Shown: in pieces, positions 27,969 to 36,534 of the stretch
Layout: each line of letters starts with the position of its first letter
How positions within the stretch are numbered: the first letter of the stretch is position 1
Origin: a virus
Strand: one strand, 5' to 3'
Length of the DNA: 64,000 nucleotides
IMG/VR virus record: IMGVR_UViG_3300025073_000039
Span: 25,433 to 89,432 of that record
The notes under the pieces: model-generated
What the model saw: only the letters and a program-made list of their open reading frames with translations
Told to the model about the DNA's origin: nothing
Databases searched by the model: none
Translations under genes and position numbers: made by a program

Positions 27969-29720
27969 TTAACTTTTTTGTACTTCTTGTTCTGCCGTGT
28001 CTGAGTATTCAAGCGCTACACGGCTAATTTTTACATATCCTTTTGAACTTTCTTTAAGACACAGCCTTATCTTTCGGCAGCGAGCGTATTTATCATTGGC
28101 TTCTTGCGGAACAACCGGGATAACAGCGCACCCTTTATTAGCAGTTAAATTCAAACCGTACAGTTGACCGCGATCAAGCGATACGAATGGTAAAATAGTA
28201 TTTCCGCTTTCAGTTTCTACAATAAATCGCTTGGGGTAACTAATCAACTCAAAATCTTTATTCAACGTGATATCAGACGACATGATCATAAACGGGATTT
28301 CAGCGTTATTATCAGATGTGCCAGTGAGAAAGTCATAAACCGCGTAGTCCACACTGCTAGTGAAGACAATTTTATCAGGGTCAGTGCTCGTGATATAATT
28401 TTCAAATCTTGAAGCTGGGACATTGATATGGACGAACCAGTTTTCTTGTCTGATATTATATTCCAAAACGACATTGCTTAAAGTTTTATAAGTTGAGCCA
28501 TCAGTGTTATAAAGCGTTACAGTCCCGATTGAGAAGAATAAGTACAGACCTTTCTTGCCAACGGCGCACGCTTCCAAACCGGCTTGAGTAGCGCCATCAA
28601 AATAATCTTGGACTTTAGAAGAAATAAGTTTTGGTTCTCCGCCGGTTGTAGCATAAACCCCTGTATAGTGAGTAAAGAACAAAATATTATTTACCTTTAT
28701 AAATCCATCAGGAGAAACGCAACCAATCTTGGAATCAAAACCAGTAAGGTTGCTCCCATTCCAGACCATGAAAGAATCTTTATGTGAAACCGCCATCACA
28801 TCGCCGATGTTAGTAAGAAGATTAATCTGGTTGTTGCTGCCGCCGGTCATCTTAAAGGAGTCATAGCGCTTGACACTCGTGCCATTAGCAACATCAGCCC
28901 ATCTAAATACCATGCCGTTTGTGCCATCGTAGGTATTTGCAACCCAAAGTTCGTCTGAGCTTAGGATATTCGCGCTTAAAGAACTGGCTGTAATAGTAGT
29001 TTCAGTCTTAGCGGTGATAGCGATTGTAGCAATTTTAGTCCCACCGCGCACGACGTCAAGCGAATCAGTCGCATAAATATATTTTGTATCGGTGACGTCA
29101 ATCGTGACAGGCGACCCACTCAAAGTAACATCAGCACTCGTGAGGGCCACTATCCCAACCGGTTTCGAAGAAAACATAACGCCATTCTTTATACGGCTAG
29201 AGCCCAAATAATAATCTGCCACGTAGAGCCTGTCTTTATAATAATTTATCTTAAAAGCCTTCGGCGATCTGAAAACATGATTAGTGGTAGCGAAAGATGC
29301 TGAAGTTGTTACAGTAGTGCCATCAGCGGCGATAAAGCGGTTCACGTCCGTACCGTTAACGAGGAAGCAACAGTTCTCGGCGACAGTAGCACTTACTCGC
29401 GCTGCTGAAAGTCCTGTGCCAGCACCCGTTAATGCTGTCCAGACACTAGAGTTATTTAAATAGTAAACAGTTATGGATGCTCCGACTGTTGTAATCCGAT
29501 ACAAAAATTTGTTAGAAGTAGTGCTCTCAAAATAAAACAAGCCGTAGTTTGCCAACGGCGTAATGCCAGTACCGAGAGAAGAATAGCCTCGGCGTTTTTC
29601 AATACTCCCAATTTTTAATGACCGGACATTTTCAGCATATTCCAACTCAACCTTCTTTGAAAGGTTATGTTCAACGATGGTGTTAACACCCTCAAAGTAT
29701 GGAATATTTATCCGAGCCAT
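27969..29720 (-). CDS. Tail-tube/stabilisation-like protein (P22 gp10 / T7 gp12 type), 583 aa
   Basis: The N-terminus (residues 1-50: FEGVNTIVEHNLSKKVELEY, then a RRGYSSLG turn) resembles phage stabilisation or tail-nozzle proteins, which open with an invariant knot before a beta-propeller or beta-sandwich body. The remaining sequence is beta-rich with Tyr and Thr strands, consistent with that fold. It lies directly after the adaptor-like gene, the order seen in short-tailed phages. The assignment comes from position and N-terminal pattern. Confidence 0.58.
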   Translation of the reverse strand: MARINIPYFEGVNTIVEHNLSKKVELEYAENVRSLKIGSIEKRRGYSSLGTGITPLANYGLFYFESTTSNKFLYRITTVGASITVYYLNNSSVWTALTGAGTGLSAARVSATVAENCCFLVNGTDVNRFIAADGTTVTTSASFATTNHVFRSPKAFKINYYKDRLYVADYYLGSSRIKNGVMFSSKPVGIVALTSADVTLSGSPVTIDVTDTKYIYATDSLDVVRGGTKIATIAITAKTETTITASSLSANILSSDELWVANTYDGTNGMVFRWADVANGTSVKRYDSFKMTGGSNNQINLLTNIGDVMAVSHKDSFMVWNGSNLTGFDSKIGCVSPDGFIKVNNILFFTHYTGVYATTGGEPKLISSKVQDYFDGATQAGLEACAVGKKGLYLFFSIGTVTLYNTDGSTYKTLSNVVLEYNIRQENWFVHINVPASRFENYITSTDPDKIVFTSSVDYAVYDFLTGTSDNNAEIPFMIMSSDITLNKDFELISYPKRFIVETESGNTILPFVSLDRGQLYGLNLTANKGCAVIPVVPQEANDKYARCRKIRLCLKESSKGYVKISRVALEYSDTAEQEVQKS

Positions 29721-29725
29721 AAATT

Positions 29726-31111
29726 TTAAACATTAGTTTCCGCGGCCGGTTCCCACGAATCTAAATGGTCGCTCTGCTTCACGGACGTAACTTTCATAAG
29801 CGATACTCCGGCAGTATAAGCAGTAATATAAACTTGCGTTTCATTTTGGCTCCGCCCTAATTTAGGACAAGCGCGGTACATCATATAATCCAGTAAGAAA
29901 TAGAAGTTATTATCAGGGAAATCCACTGTCGAATACATACTGCTAAGCACTGACGACTTAGATTTATAATACATGTAATAAACATCAGCCGCTGTTGGGG
30001 TTGGGACAAAGCCGATTTTTGTTCCGCGTAAATAGTACTTTGTTAAGCTTATCGCGTAAGTGTCGTACCGGTAGCCGAGCACTTCTGAAATTGGAATATT
30101 ATCTATCTTTACACCTTGAGTATCAGTGATTGATACCACATCACCGAAATCAGTGATAGACAAATCTGTTTCAAGATCATACTCCGTAGTCCCAGACACC
30201 GTAGTGATTGTCGCCTGCGACGCGACGCTATATTCATTGTTAACCAAATTTAATTCGTTCTTAGCTCTGGCGTACCCTTCGTTTAACCAACGCAGAGCAT
30301 CAGTGTCCGAAATCAGAGAGCGCTCTTTGTTATTTAGCATGCTGTAGAATGAGTCCAATATTTTCTTAACTGAATTTTCGGCGAAATCAGCATATGGGAT
30401 TGCATTAGAGTTGCTGGAAGTAATATTTACCGTTAGTGTACCAGTGCCAAGGGTGACATTGTTCTCCGCCACACCAGAAGCGTTAGTGACTTCAAAATAA
30501 TTAGTGCCTACCGCAGTGACAGTAAACGTTCCGTTGTTAGCGACATTAAAATTTTGGCCGTTTGTCACCACTGAAGACCCAACGTAAACTCTATTGATAA
30601 TATTAGGGTCTGTCCCAGTCGTGTCATAAGTATACCGATAAGTCGTACCACTTGTGTTAGTAATGTCGAATTGAGTGGTGGAACCGCCGAGAGAAAGAGA
30701 CTTATAATAAACAAACCAGCCGAACCCTGTGCTATTGCTGCCATCATTATAGACAGTATAAAGCGCATCGGCTTGGATATTAGAAGTCGCGAGAAGTGTA
30801 GTCGTAGCGTAAGTAGCGGTTGAAGTCCAGTAAAATTTAACTTGGTTATAAGGTAAAATGTATACTTTCGTGCTCTCCGGATGAGCGAATAACGTTGTCG
30901 CGACAGTGAGAGTATTAGTCGATACCGCGCTGACTTGCACAATTTCACTTGTTTCTGAACCAAACTCACCGAGCAATAAAGAGTCGCCAATTTGAAAACC
31001 GCTGCCGTTAGTTACAACCAAAGATGTGACGCCTGAAGCGTAGTTCGCCGTTAGATAAGATGATTTAACGCCGTTTAACAGCGCGCTATTATTTGCTTTT
31101 AAGATAACCAT
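29726..31111 (-). CDS. Head-tail adaptor / lower-collar-like protein, 461 aa
   Basis: Residues 1-230 are beta-rich (ALLNGVKSSYLTANYASGVT, VTNGSGFQIGDSLLLGE), a decoration-type domain common on connector proteins. Residues about 240-460 contain the adaptor-like helix-turn segment (DALRWLNEGYARAKNELN) followed by YDLETDLSITDFGDVVSI, a layout known from T7 gp11/P22 gp4-type adaptors. The gene precedes the tail-tube-like gene by 5 nt in transcription order. Confidence in the general role is moderate. Confidence 0.58.
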   Translation of the reverse strand: MVILKANNSALLNGVKSSYLTANYASGVTSLVVTNGSGFQIGDSLLLGEFGSETSEIVQVSAVSTNTLTVATTLFAHPESTKVYILPYNQVKFYWTSTATYATTTLLATSNIQADALYTVYNDGSNSTGFGWFVYYKSLSLGGSTTQFDITNTSGTTYRYTYDTTGTDPNIINRVYVGSSVVTNGQNFNVANNGTFTVTAVGTNYFEVTNASGVAENNVTLGTGTLTVNITSSNSNAIPYADFAENSVKKILDSFYSMLNNKERSLISDTDALRWLNEGYARAKNELNLVNNEYSVASQATITTVSGTTEYDLETDLSITDFGDVVSITDTQGVKIDNIPISEVLGYRYDTYAISLTKYYLRGTKIGFVPTPTAADVYYMYYKSKSSVLSSMYSTVDFPDNNFYFLLDYMMYRACPKLGRSQNETQVYITAYTAGVSLMKVTSVKQSDHLDSWEPAAETNV

Positions 31112-31112
31112 A

Positions 31113-31283
31113 TTAATTGAATTCTATTACACCAACTAACGACGTTTTTTCTATAACCCCATCCATATCCGGCAAATCTGCGTCAGCGTATATTGGGGCT
31201 CTTTCGCTTCTGCCCTCAAACGAAACAATGGCGCAACCGGCGCTAACAAATATCGAATCAATTGTACCGGGAGCGTTTATCAT
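31113..31283 (-). CDS. Small hypothetical protein, 56 aa
   Basis: An open frame MINAPGTIDSIF to VGVIEFN that fills the gap between the membrane-protein gene and the adaptor gene exactly, with 1-nt spacings on both sides. It has a short hydrophobic segment (SIFVSAGCAIVSFEG). Its ATG is one of only three in the window not preceded by T (AAAATG). Tight packing supports a real gene; the function is unknown. Confidence 0.6.
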   Translation of the reverse strand: MINAPGTIDSIFVSAGCAIVSFEGRSERAPIYADADLPDMDGVIEKTSLVGVIEFN

Positions 31284-31284
31284 T

Positions 31285-31581
31285 TTATTTTTTTGATATT
31301 TTTACATTCTTAGCAGCGTTAGCCACTTTGCGCGTTATGACCGCTAATTTTTCAGTGATAATTGGCAATAAATACTGGGCACCTTCGAATGCCGCTTTGA
31401 GCACTAACCTGCCGACTAAAACAACCGCACCTATCCATCCTGACGCTTCAAGATTTTCATAAGTAAAAGTCTGAACAGCCATGGTAAATGATACCATGAA
31501 CCCAGTTAAAAATGTTAAGAAAGAGCTCCACGCATAACGTTTCCAATTCTTTTTTAATACTGAGAGTGTGAAATTTGCCAT
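31285..31581 (-). CDS. Two-helix membrane protein, holin candidate, 98 aa
   Basis: Two hydrophobic helices (about residues 18-38, SSFLTFLTGFMVSFTMAV, and about 48-66, WIGAVVLVGRLVLKAAF) are followed by a lysine-rich tail. The size, two membrane segments, basic C-terminus and position next to the C1-peptidase/peptidoglycan-binding protein fit a holin. A general membrane protein remains possible. Confidence 0.6.
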   Translation of the reverse strand: MANFTLSVLKKNWKRYAWSSFLTFLTGFMVSFTMAVQTFTYENLEASGWIGAVVLVGRLVLKAAFEGAQYLLPIITEKLAVITRKVANAAKNVKISKK

Positions 31582-31587
31582 ATTTTT

Positions 31588-32685
31588 TTATTTAGAAAAT
31601 AAAGAATTTAACTTAAACCGAGTCGCGGGACCAACTTTTTTACCGTTAACAATGTTTAGCTCCCACCAAGACGCAACTTTATACTTGACTTGGAATGCCT
31701 TAACCGCCTTTTGCGTAATCACACCATAGTAACCGGTCTCTTTCTGGCGCACTGGGAACACTCCGTCAATTTTAAGAGCAGTTTGTAATTTCTTTACGTC
31801 ATCATTATTTTGGCCGAACTTCAAATCGTAATAAAAGTGATGTTTAAATTCCTGCTCGCTCGGCAAATTATGAACTTCATCCAACAGCTCGTTTGGCAAG
31901 TCAATCGCAGTAATCGCTTCGTCGATGAATGGTTTGTATTGTTCATAAAAGAAAAACCCAGTTCCATTATCAGCCCAATCTTTAGACCACGAATTTAAGA
32001 AATAAAATTTTGTAAAACCGCCTTCTTCGCTTGTACGATATCCGTAAAGCCAAATCTCATGACCGCTCACAATTTGCGCCGGTGGTCTAATTGGTAAAAT
32101 ATCAGATGCTTTCCATGAATTTTTACCGTTCTTATCAGTCCACCACTCTCTACCTACGCGTACAAGAAGCATACAACCCTGTCCGGCGATAATAGCCTGT
32201 TTGAGTTCATCACAGCTTAATCCAGCAGTAGCGTAACTCTTAATTTTGTACTTCGCCGCTTCTTTTATCGCAGCGCTTGGTATGTTTTCAAGTTTACGAT
32301 TAAAAACGTATTCTTCGTGGGAAAGATCGCAATTATTTGGCACAGTCTTTTCTGTCGCACAGCCATAATCTTTCGCCGCCTTCATTAAAATCCGCGGATA
32401 TGTGCCTTCGCCCGGATAATTATCAAAGCATTTTGCTAACGCGTAAAGAAAGCGCGGGCTTAAATTTAAAATACTTTTTGTTTCAGTCTCTTCCTGTTTT
32501 TGGCGATATTTTGCACCCGCGTGACCGACACAAGAGCCAATCGATTTTTGATTCCAGATCGGTAAATTTTTTATATCGACAAAATATTCCTTCGGTAAAT
32601 TCTGCGGCGCGCCTAAAACAGCCGTTAATTTGATATCGCGGTAATCTTTAGGACTAGGGATACCACCAAAAGAAATTGGTTGCAT
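31588..32685 (-). CDS. Papain-like (C1) peptidase with C-terminal peptidoglycan-binding domain, 365 aa
   Basis: Papain-type landmarks appear in order: WNQKSIGSCVGHA (residues 44-56, oxyanion Gln and catalytic Cys), SGHEIWLYGY (near 210, catalytic His), and NSWSKDWADNGTGFF (near 230, catalytic Asn). Residues about 290-355 form a PG_binding_1-like domain (NDDVKKLQTALKIDG, then YGVITQKAVKAFQVKY). There is no signal peptide. The fusion suggests a cysteine peptidase targeted to the cell wall, perhaps cutting peptide cross-links or surface proteins, as endolysin or entry enzyme. The neighbouring holin candidate favours lysis. Confidence 0.85.
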   Translation of the reverse strand: MQPISFGGIPSPKDYRDIKLTAVLGAPQNLPKEYFVDIKNLPIWNQKSIGSCVGHAGAKYRQKQEETETKSILNLSPRFLYALAKCFDNYPGEGTYPRILMKAAKDYGCATEKTVPNNCDLSHEEYVFNRKLENIPSAAIKEAAKYKIKSYATAGLSCDELKQAIIAGQGCMLLVRVGREWWTDKNGKNSWKASDILPIRPPAQIVSGHEIWLYGYRTSEEGGFTKFYFLNSWSKDWADNGTGFFFYEQYKPFIDEAITAIDLPNELLDEVHNLPSEQEFKHHFYYDLKFGQNNDDVKKLQTALKIDGVFPVRQKETGYYGVITQKAVKAFQVKYKVASWWELNIVNGKKVGPATRFKLNSLFSK

Positions 32686-32705
32686 ATAAAATTATTAAAA
32701 TTGGG

Positions 32706-32737
32706 TTGGGGTCTTTTGTTATTCCGGTAGACCCCAA
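32706..32737 (-). terminator. Possible minus-strand terminator after GC-rich gene pair
   Basis: TTGGGGTC (32706-32713) and GACCCCAA (32730-32737) form a perfect 8-bp stem with a 16-nt loop, just past the stop of the 56-aa zinc-ribbon gene. Only a CCCAATTTT run follows in the minus direction, so termination would be partial. Confidence 0.45.
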
Positions 32738-32754
32738 ACCGGAAATCGGAGGGG

Positions 32755-32925
32755 CTACTGAACGGTGGGGTGGGGTTCGTGCGTGGGGTGGGGCGGGTAG
32801 GGCGCGCGGTAGTCCTCGGCTTCCATTCCGCAGTTGTCGCAGATGTAGAAGTGGCGGGCATAGTGTTTCCACTTTCCCCGCGAGCCGAGGTAGCGCATTT
32901 TCGCGTCGCATTTCACGCAATTCAT
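32755..32925 (-). CDS. Small zinc-ribbon protein, 56 aa, GC-rich
   Basis: MNCVKC at the N-terminus and CDNC near residue 29 give two CxxC knuckles, a classic zinc ribbon, followed by a Pro/His-rich tail. The ATG (GAAAGATG) is three bases after the previous stop and has AGGGTGAAAG upstream, a recognisable ribosome site unlike other genes in the window. Base composition is markedly GC-rich. It looks like part of an inserted two-gene unit. Confidence 0.68.
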   Translation of the reverse strand: MNCVKCDAKMRYLGSRGKWKHYARHFYICDNCGMEAEDYRAPYPPHPTHEPHPTVQ

Positions 32926-32928
32926 CTT

Positions 32929-33126
32929 TCACCCTTTCTGTTCGTGGGCGTAGTTGTCGCGGTTCAAGTATTCCCACTCCTTGATACCGAGAGAAACGAC
33001 GCGCTGTTGTCCACACTTCAAGCACTCAATGGTCGCCTGCGCCTTGTAATCGCCCAAGAGGGCTTTCACGAAGCGATGTTCGCGCCAGTTGAGGCACTTG
33101 GAGCAAACGAACTTCCTGCCTTTCAT
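32929..33126 (-). CDS. Small zinc-ribbon protein, 65 aa, with strong Shine-Dalgarno
   Basis: MKGRKFVCSKC gives the first knuckle and CLKC near residue 34 the second. The start at 33126 is fixed by AAGGAGG seven bases upstream, the only strong Shine-Dalgarno seen in the window; a longer in-frame GTG start at 33177 would put that site inside the gene. Composition is GC-rich. With the following 56-aa gene it forms a compact unit transcribed with the virion genes. It may be a moron or a late regulator. Confidence 0.68.
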   Translation of the reverse strand: MKGRKFVCSKCLNWREHRFVKALLGDYKAQATIECLKCGQQRVVSLGIKEWEYLNRDNYAHEQKG

Positions 33127-33312
33127 GCTCTGCCTCCTTATGCTAATCAGCACACCGCCAATCCCGTTGAGCCACACTCCTGATGTAGCCCAACAGCTTA
33201 GCGGAAACTGTTCATATCAATCTTACGATTGACGATGTGCCGATTAGTAATTTTAAAGAACTGTTGACAACTTTTTTAGAAATATCGTTTTTAGAAGTTG
33301 TCTACCGGTTGT
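33127..33312 (-). promoter_or_regulatory. Leader with hairpins and inverted repeat upstream of the GC-rich pair
   Basis: About 185 nt with no gene. It holds an 8-bp inverted repeat GACAACTT (33266-33273) / AAGTTGTC (33295-33302), a TCAATC/GATTGA hairpin near 33217-33232, and the Shine-Dalgarno at its end. No convincing -35/-10 pair was found, but an operator or processed leader is plausible. Confidence 0.35.
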
Positions 33313-33315
33313 AAA

Positions 33316-33684
33316 CTATTTATTTTTCACAGTATCATAAACTATTTTTAAAGTGGTATCCAATGCGGTTATTCGGTTACTCATCTCGCCCATCATCGCA
33401 GACAGATTGTCAATTTTAGTATCCAGTGTATGTATGTGATTCTGTGCCAAAGCGGTGGCTTCGGATTGTGATTTGCTTAATTCAAGGAACCGTCTTTCGT
33501 TTGACTCTTTTTCCCATTGAACTTGTCTGGCTAAAACATCAGCAGTATTCTGAGCCTCCTTTTCTGCCAAAGCTTGCCGCTTGTCAATTTCTTCTTGTGG
33601 CTTGTGGAAGTAAAAAAATATCGAAAATATTACACCGAGCAATCCGATTACGAACATTATATTTGATGGCGTTAGCAAGTCCAT
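33316..33684 (-). CDS. Single-pass membrane protein with coiled coil, 122 aa
   Basis: Residues 8-27 are a clear membrane helix (NIMFVIGLLGVIFSIFFYF), followed by a long Glu/Lys/Gln-rich coiled coil (about 35-110). This N-in anchor plus periplasmic or cytoplasmic coiled coil resembles small phage inner-membrane proteins such as spanin or Rz-like subunits, or a lysis regulator. No lipobox is present. It lies close to the lysis-like genes. Confidence 0.62.
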   Translation of the reverse strand: MDLLTPSNIMFVIGLLGVIFSIFFYFHKPQEEIDKRQALAEKEAQNTADVLARQVQWEKESNERRFLELSKSQSEATALAQNHIHTLDTKIDNLSAMMGEMSNRITALDTTLKIVYDTVKNK

Positions 33685-33689
33685 ACTAA

Positions 33690-34106
33690 TTAAGCATCTA
33701 ATAAGTAACCAAACAATTCAAAGGCGCCAGTCTCAGAATCAGCCGTAGCACCAACCTGCACCTTTATACCAAGCACGTCAGCAGCCGCAAAGTATTGAGT
33801 GTTGGCGTTTGTAGATGTTAATATCATCATTTCTGGTGATGTGTCTACAGTCGTTAGGGCCGTTGTCCCTTTCCATTCTGTGTACCCAGCTGATTTGCCA
33901 ACTGAAACCTGGGCTACAACCGTCGGGTTGGTCGATGCTGTTATGCGGACTATGGCGTGGGTGATAATAGCAATCTTACCTGTTGGTACGGTGAATAAAT
34001 TGGTTCCGGCGATTGTTTTCATATCCACACCTGTCGCCGATCCTAATAGATTTATAACTGAGGGGACGGTGCTGTTATCGGTGTATGTTACATTTCCTTT
34101 GGACAT
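33690..34106 (-). CDS. Hypothetical beta-rich structural protein, 138 aa
   Basis: Beta-strand and Thr-rich with a pattern common to small virion decoration or fibre-associated proteins (NLFTVPTGKIAIITHAIVRI, then FELFGYLLD at the end). No enzymatic motif is visible. It lies 22 nt after the 780-aa fibre-like gene in transcription order. Confidence 0.6.
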   Translation of the reverse strand: MSKGNVTYTDNSTVPSVINLLGSATGVDMKTIAGTNLFTVPTGKIAIITHAIVRITASTNPTVVAQVSVGKSAGYTEWKGTTALTTVDTSPEMMILTSTNANTQYFAAADVLGIKVQVGATADSETGAFELFGYLLDA

Positions 34107-34128
34107 ATAATAATTTTAAAATTTATTG

Positions 34129-36471
34129 CTATATAGCGGTTCTTGCTAATTCTCTCCAAGCCTGCCCACCAGCAGTAGTAGTAGTAAGAGCCAGTGTCAG
34201 GGTATCGTTAGCTGTCATTGAAAAATTAGACGCTCCCGCTAAAAGCACCGTGATATCACTACCACTCGTGGCAGTACCGTGATTTATGGTTACACTTTCA
34301 TTAGCAATCAAAGTAATCTCATGCCCATCTTGATAACCAGTTTTAGTAATCAGGTTGACCGCAGTTGTACCGGTTAACTCAAACTTATTTCCATCAGTTG
34401 GGATAACAATCGTACTTGCCGAAGCAATATCAGTCCCTTGGTTGCCGATAATAGCTCCATCAAAACGTGAGGCGCCAGCATCTACAAAGATTGAGTATGG
34501 ACCATTAGCAGGAGTGGTTCCTGCGACCGGTGCAGCCTCGATGTAAAGCGCGGCAAGGTTCGTTACCACTTCTGAACCTGCTCCATCAGTGATGGTTAAT
34601 GTATCAATCGAAAGTCCCGCAATTGTGCTATGGGTCCCACTCGATGCTTCTGTGATTCCACCACCGAGATTCAAATGAGCGATCGCGTTTCCTGCTGCCC
34701 CTGTGAACGCGCGGTTAATCTGCAGTGTAAAGTCTGTATCCGGTGTAGTCACCCCACCACCGATAACCCCGACACCTCTTAAGACATAATTTCCAGCTAA
34801 ATCAAGAACGCCTGCAGGAGTTAGCGTCATCTTTGTAGTGAGCGACGCTCCGCCGCCCGCCATGGTCTGCCATACAAATTCTGTACCAACATCCCCAGTT
34901 GTCGGGGTAGGATCGTCCACTTGCGCATAAAAACGTGCCGAAAGTGTCGCAAGGTTCGTGCCGTCAGCGGCATAAAATCCAAGAACACCAAGCTTGTCAT
35001 TATCTTGCACGACAGTGCTACTGCCTATAGTCGCATTGCGTGATTTTATAAATTGAAGTTCAGACGCAAAAGCATCAGCACTAAAGCGACCAAACAAACC
35101 AGATGAATCAGGCCCAGCAGTACCAAGCACCTGAAATTCAGGAGCCATGTCTGTTGTAATTTGTGCCGTATGCCCAATCACTACACCTGTCCCATTCGCG
35201 AACAGGGTGTCAGTGTTTGGGGTAAGAGTAATCGAACCTGCGGGAGCAGATATATTTTGCGTGATGACAGTGCCATCAAAACGAGAATCGCCAGAGCCGA
35301 CCCAAAGAGCGTAATTATTTGTAAGCGTCACCGAGGCCCCTGCTGTCATCGCGCCTTCAATAAATACAGTAGCGGCATCCGTAACAACCACAGCACCACC
35401 CGATTGATTGATTGTTTTACCCATCAAAACCGCCGTTCCGATAAGGCCTGTGGTGATATTGGTGGTCTTTCCGAGCGTTACGACATTCCCACCTGCCAAT
35501 AAATCACCGATAGTAGCATCAGCCGAAGACTGATAAATAGTATTATCTTCTGTTCCCAAAGTGAGTGAAACCAAAGTACCAAACTCAACCAAATTGCTTG
35601 CGGCGGTCGGTGCATTTATGCTTGCACCCGAAGCATTGGTAATCGTGCGGACAAGGGTTGTGGAGGTAAGTGAATGGTTGTCGATAACCAAGGAAACAAA
35701 ATTATCAAGCGTAGCCGTCTGATTGCCAAGATTCAAATTTCCATTTGTCCCATCACCACTGATAAGCAAACCAAATCTGTATGTAGCCGCACCGATTCCG
35801 TTCGCAATGCCGGGCATAAAAATCTGTTGCTGTTGTGCGGTGAGGTGGCTGGACTCATTGGAATCCTGTGTACTGCCGAGTGTTAAAGCAGCGTGACCCG
35901 TACCGTTTGCGCTACGCACCGCAATAAATTGCCCTGCAGATGTCTGTAAAGTCCCAACTCCGTTGGTAATCGAAACATCACTTAAATTGACATAAGCTCC
36001 AAAAAATCCAGAGGCTCCTGAGGAAGGTCCAGTAAGAGTAAAGGTTCCGTCAAGAGACAAAAATGCCGATTGGGAATTGCCTGTCGCCGTATAGTCGTTA
36101 GAATGGTCAACCATCAATATAGCCTCATTAGGTTGTATCGTGGAGATAGACGTAAGAAACAAATTTCCCTGAGTCGTAACCCTGAAAACCTCCGTCGTTC
36201 CAAGCGTTCCACCATACGCACTAATAAAATCTGTATTATTCCATCCTGTAACATTGGTTTCCGTAACAACCATCTTAATACCACGGAAATAATCTGAACC
36301 ACCTGCAGCACCTGCGTCATTGAGAGTTGCGGCAAGGCTAAGAATTTTATCATTTGTACCGCCAGAGGTAAATGTTGACGATAAAACAAGAGTATCATTC
36401 GCGATTCTCTGAGTAATGTTTGTCCCAGACCTCTTAAAAGGAGGCCACATTGTTACGACAGGAAGTCCCAT
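34129..36471 (-). CDS. Fibre-like structural protein, 780 aa
   Basis: Starts MGLPVVTMWPPFKRSG and continues as Thr/Ser/Gly-rich beta strands with recurring Asn-Gly turns and segments such as NYALWVGSGDSRFDG and GPYSIFVDAGASRFDG. These look like repeats of a shaft that displays the same knot at intervals. The C-terminus (ANDTLTLALTTTTAGGQAWRELART) is typical of fibre tips or trimerising ends. A host-contact or neck-fibre role is likely. No endosialidase or depolymerase motif is visible. Confidence 0.66.
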   Translation of the reverse strand: MGLPVVTMWPPFKRSGTNITQRIANDTLVLSSTFTSGGTNDKILSLAATLNDAGAAGGSDYFRGIKMVVTETNVTGWNNTDFISAYGGTLGTTEVFRVTTQGNLFLTSISTIQPNEAILMVDHSNDYTATGNSQSAFLSLDGTFTLTGPSSGASGFFGAYVNLSDVSITNGVGTLQTSAGQFIAVRSANGTGHAALTLGSTQDSNESSHLTAQQQQIFMPGIANGIGAATYRFGLLISGDGTNGNLNLGNQTATLDNFVSLVIDNHSLTSTTLVRTITNASGASINAPTAASNLVEFGTLVSLTLGTEDNTIYQSSADATIGDLLAGGNVVTLGKTTNITTGLIGTAVLMGKTINQSGGAVVVTDAATVFIEGAMTAGASVTLTNNYALWVGSGDSRFDGTVITQNISAPAGSITLTPNTDTLFANGTGVVIGHTAQITTDMAPEFQVLGTAGPDSSGLFGRFSADAFASELQFIKSRNATIGSSTVVQDNDKLGVLGFYAADGTNLATLSARFYAQVDDPTPTTGDVGTEFVWQTMAGGGASLTTKMTLTPAGVLDLAGNYVLRGVGVIGGGVTTPDTDFTLQINRAFTGAAGNAIAHLNLGGGITEASSGTHSTIAGLSIDTLTITDGAGSEVVTNLAALYIEAAPVAGTTPANGPYSIFVDAGASRFDGAIIGNQGTDIASASTIVIPTDGNKFELTGTTAVNLITKTGYQDGHEITLIANESVTINHGTATSGSDITVLLAGASNFSMTANDTLTLALTTTTAGGQAWRELARTAI

Positions 36472-36483
36472 ATAATTTTTAGT

Positions 36484-36527
36484 ATTACCGGAATGGTTAC
36501 CGTATAACCGGGATGGATACCGTATTA
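36484..36527. repeat. Tandem 20-nt imperfect repeat in intergenic gap
   Basis: Two adjacent copies of ACCGGRATGGWTACCGTAT occur in the 63-nt gap between the 780-aa and 1130-aa genes. A small hairpin GGTTA/TAACC spans the junction. The role is unknown; it could be a processing or attenuation site. Confidence 0.5.
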
Positions 36528-36534
36528 ATTAAAA

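Noticed and set aside
32676-32984. Long plus-strand frames across the GC-rich pair (also 32770-33183)
   Set aside because: GC-rich DNA gives spurious open frames; the minus-strand frames have CxxC motifs and ribosome sites.
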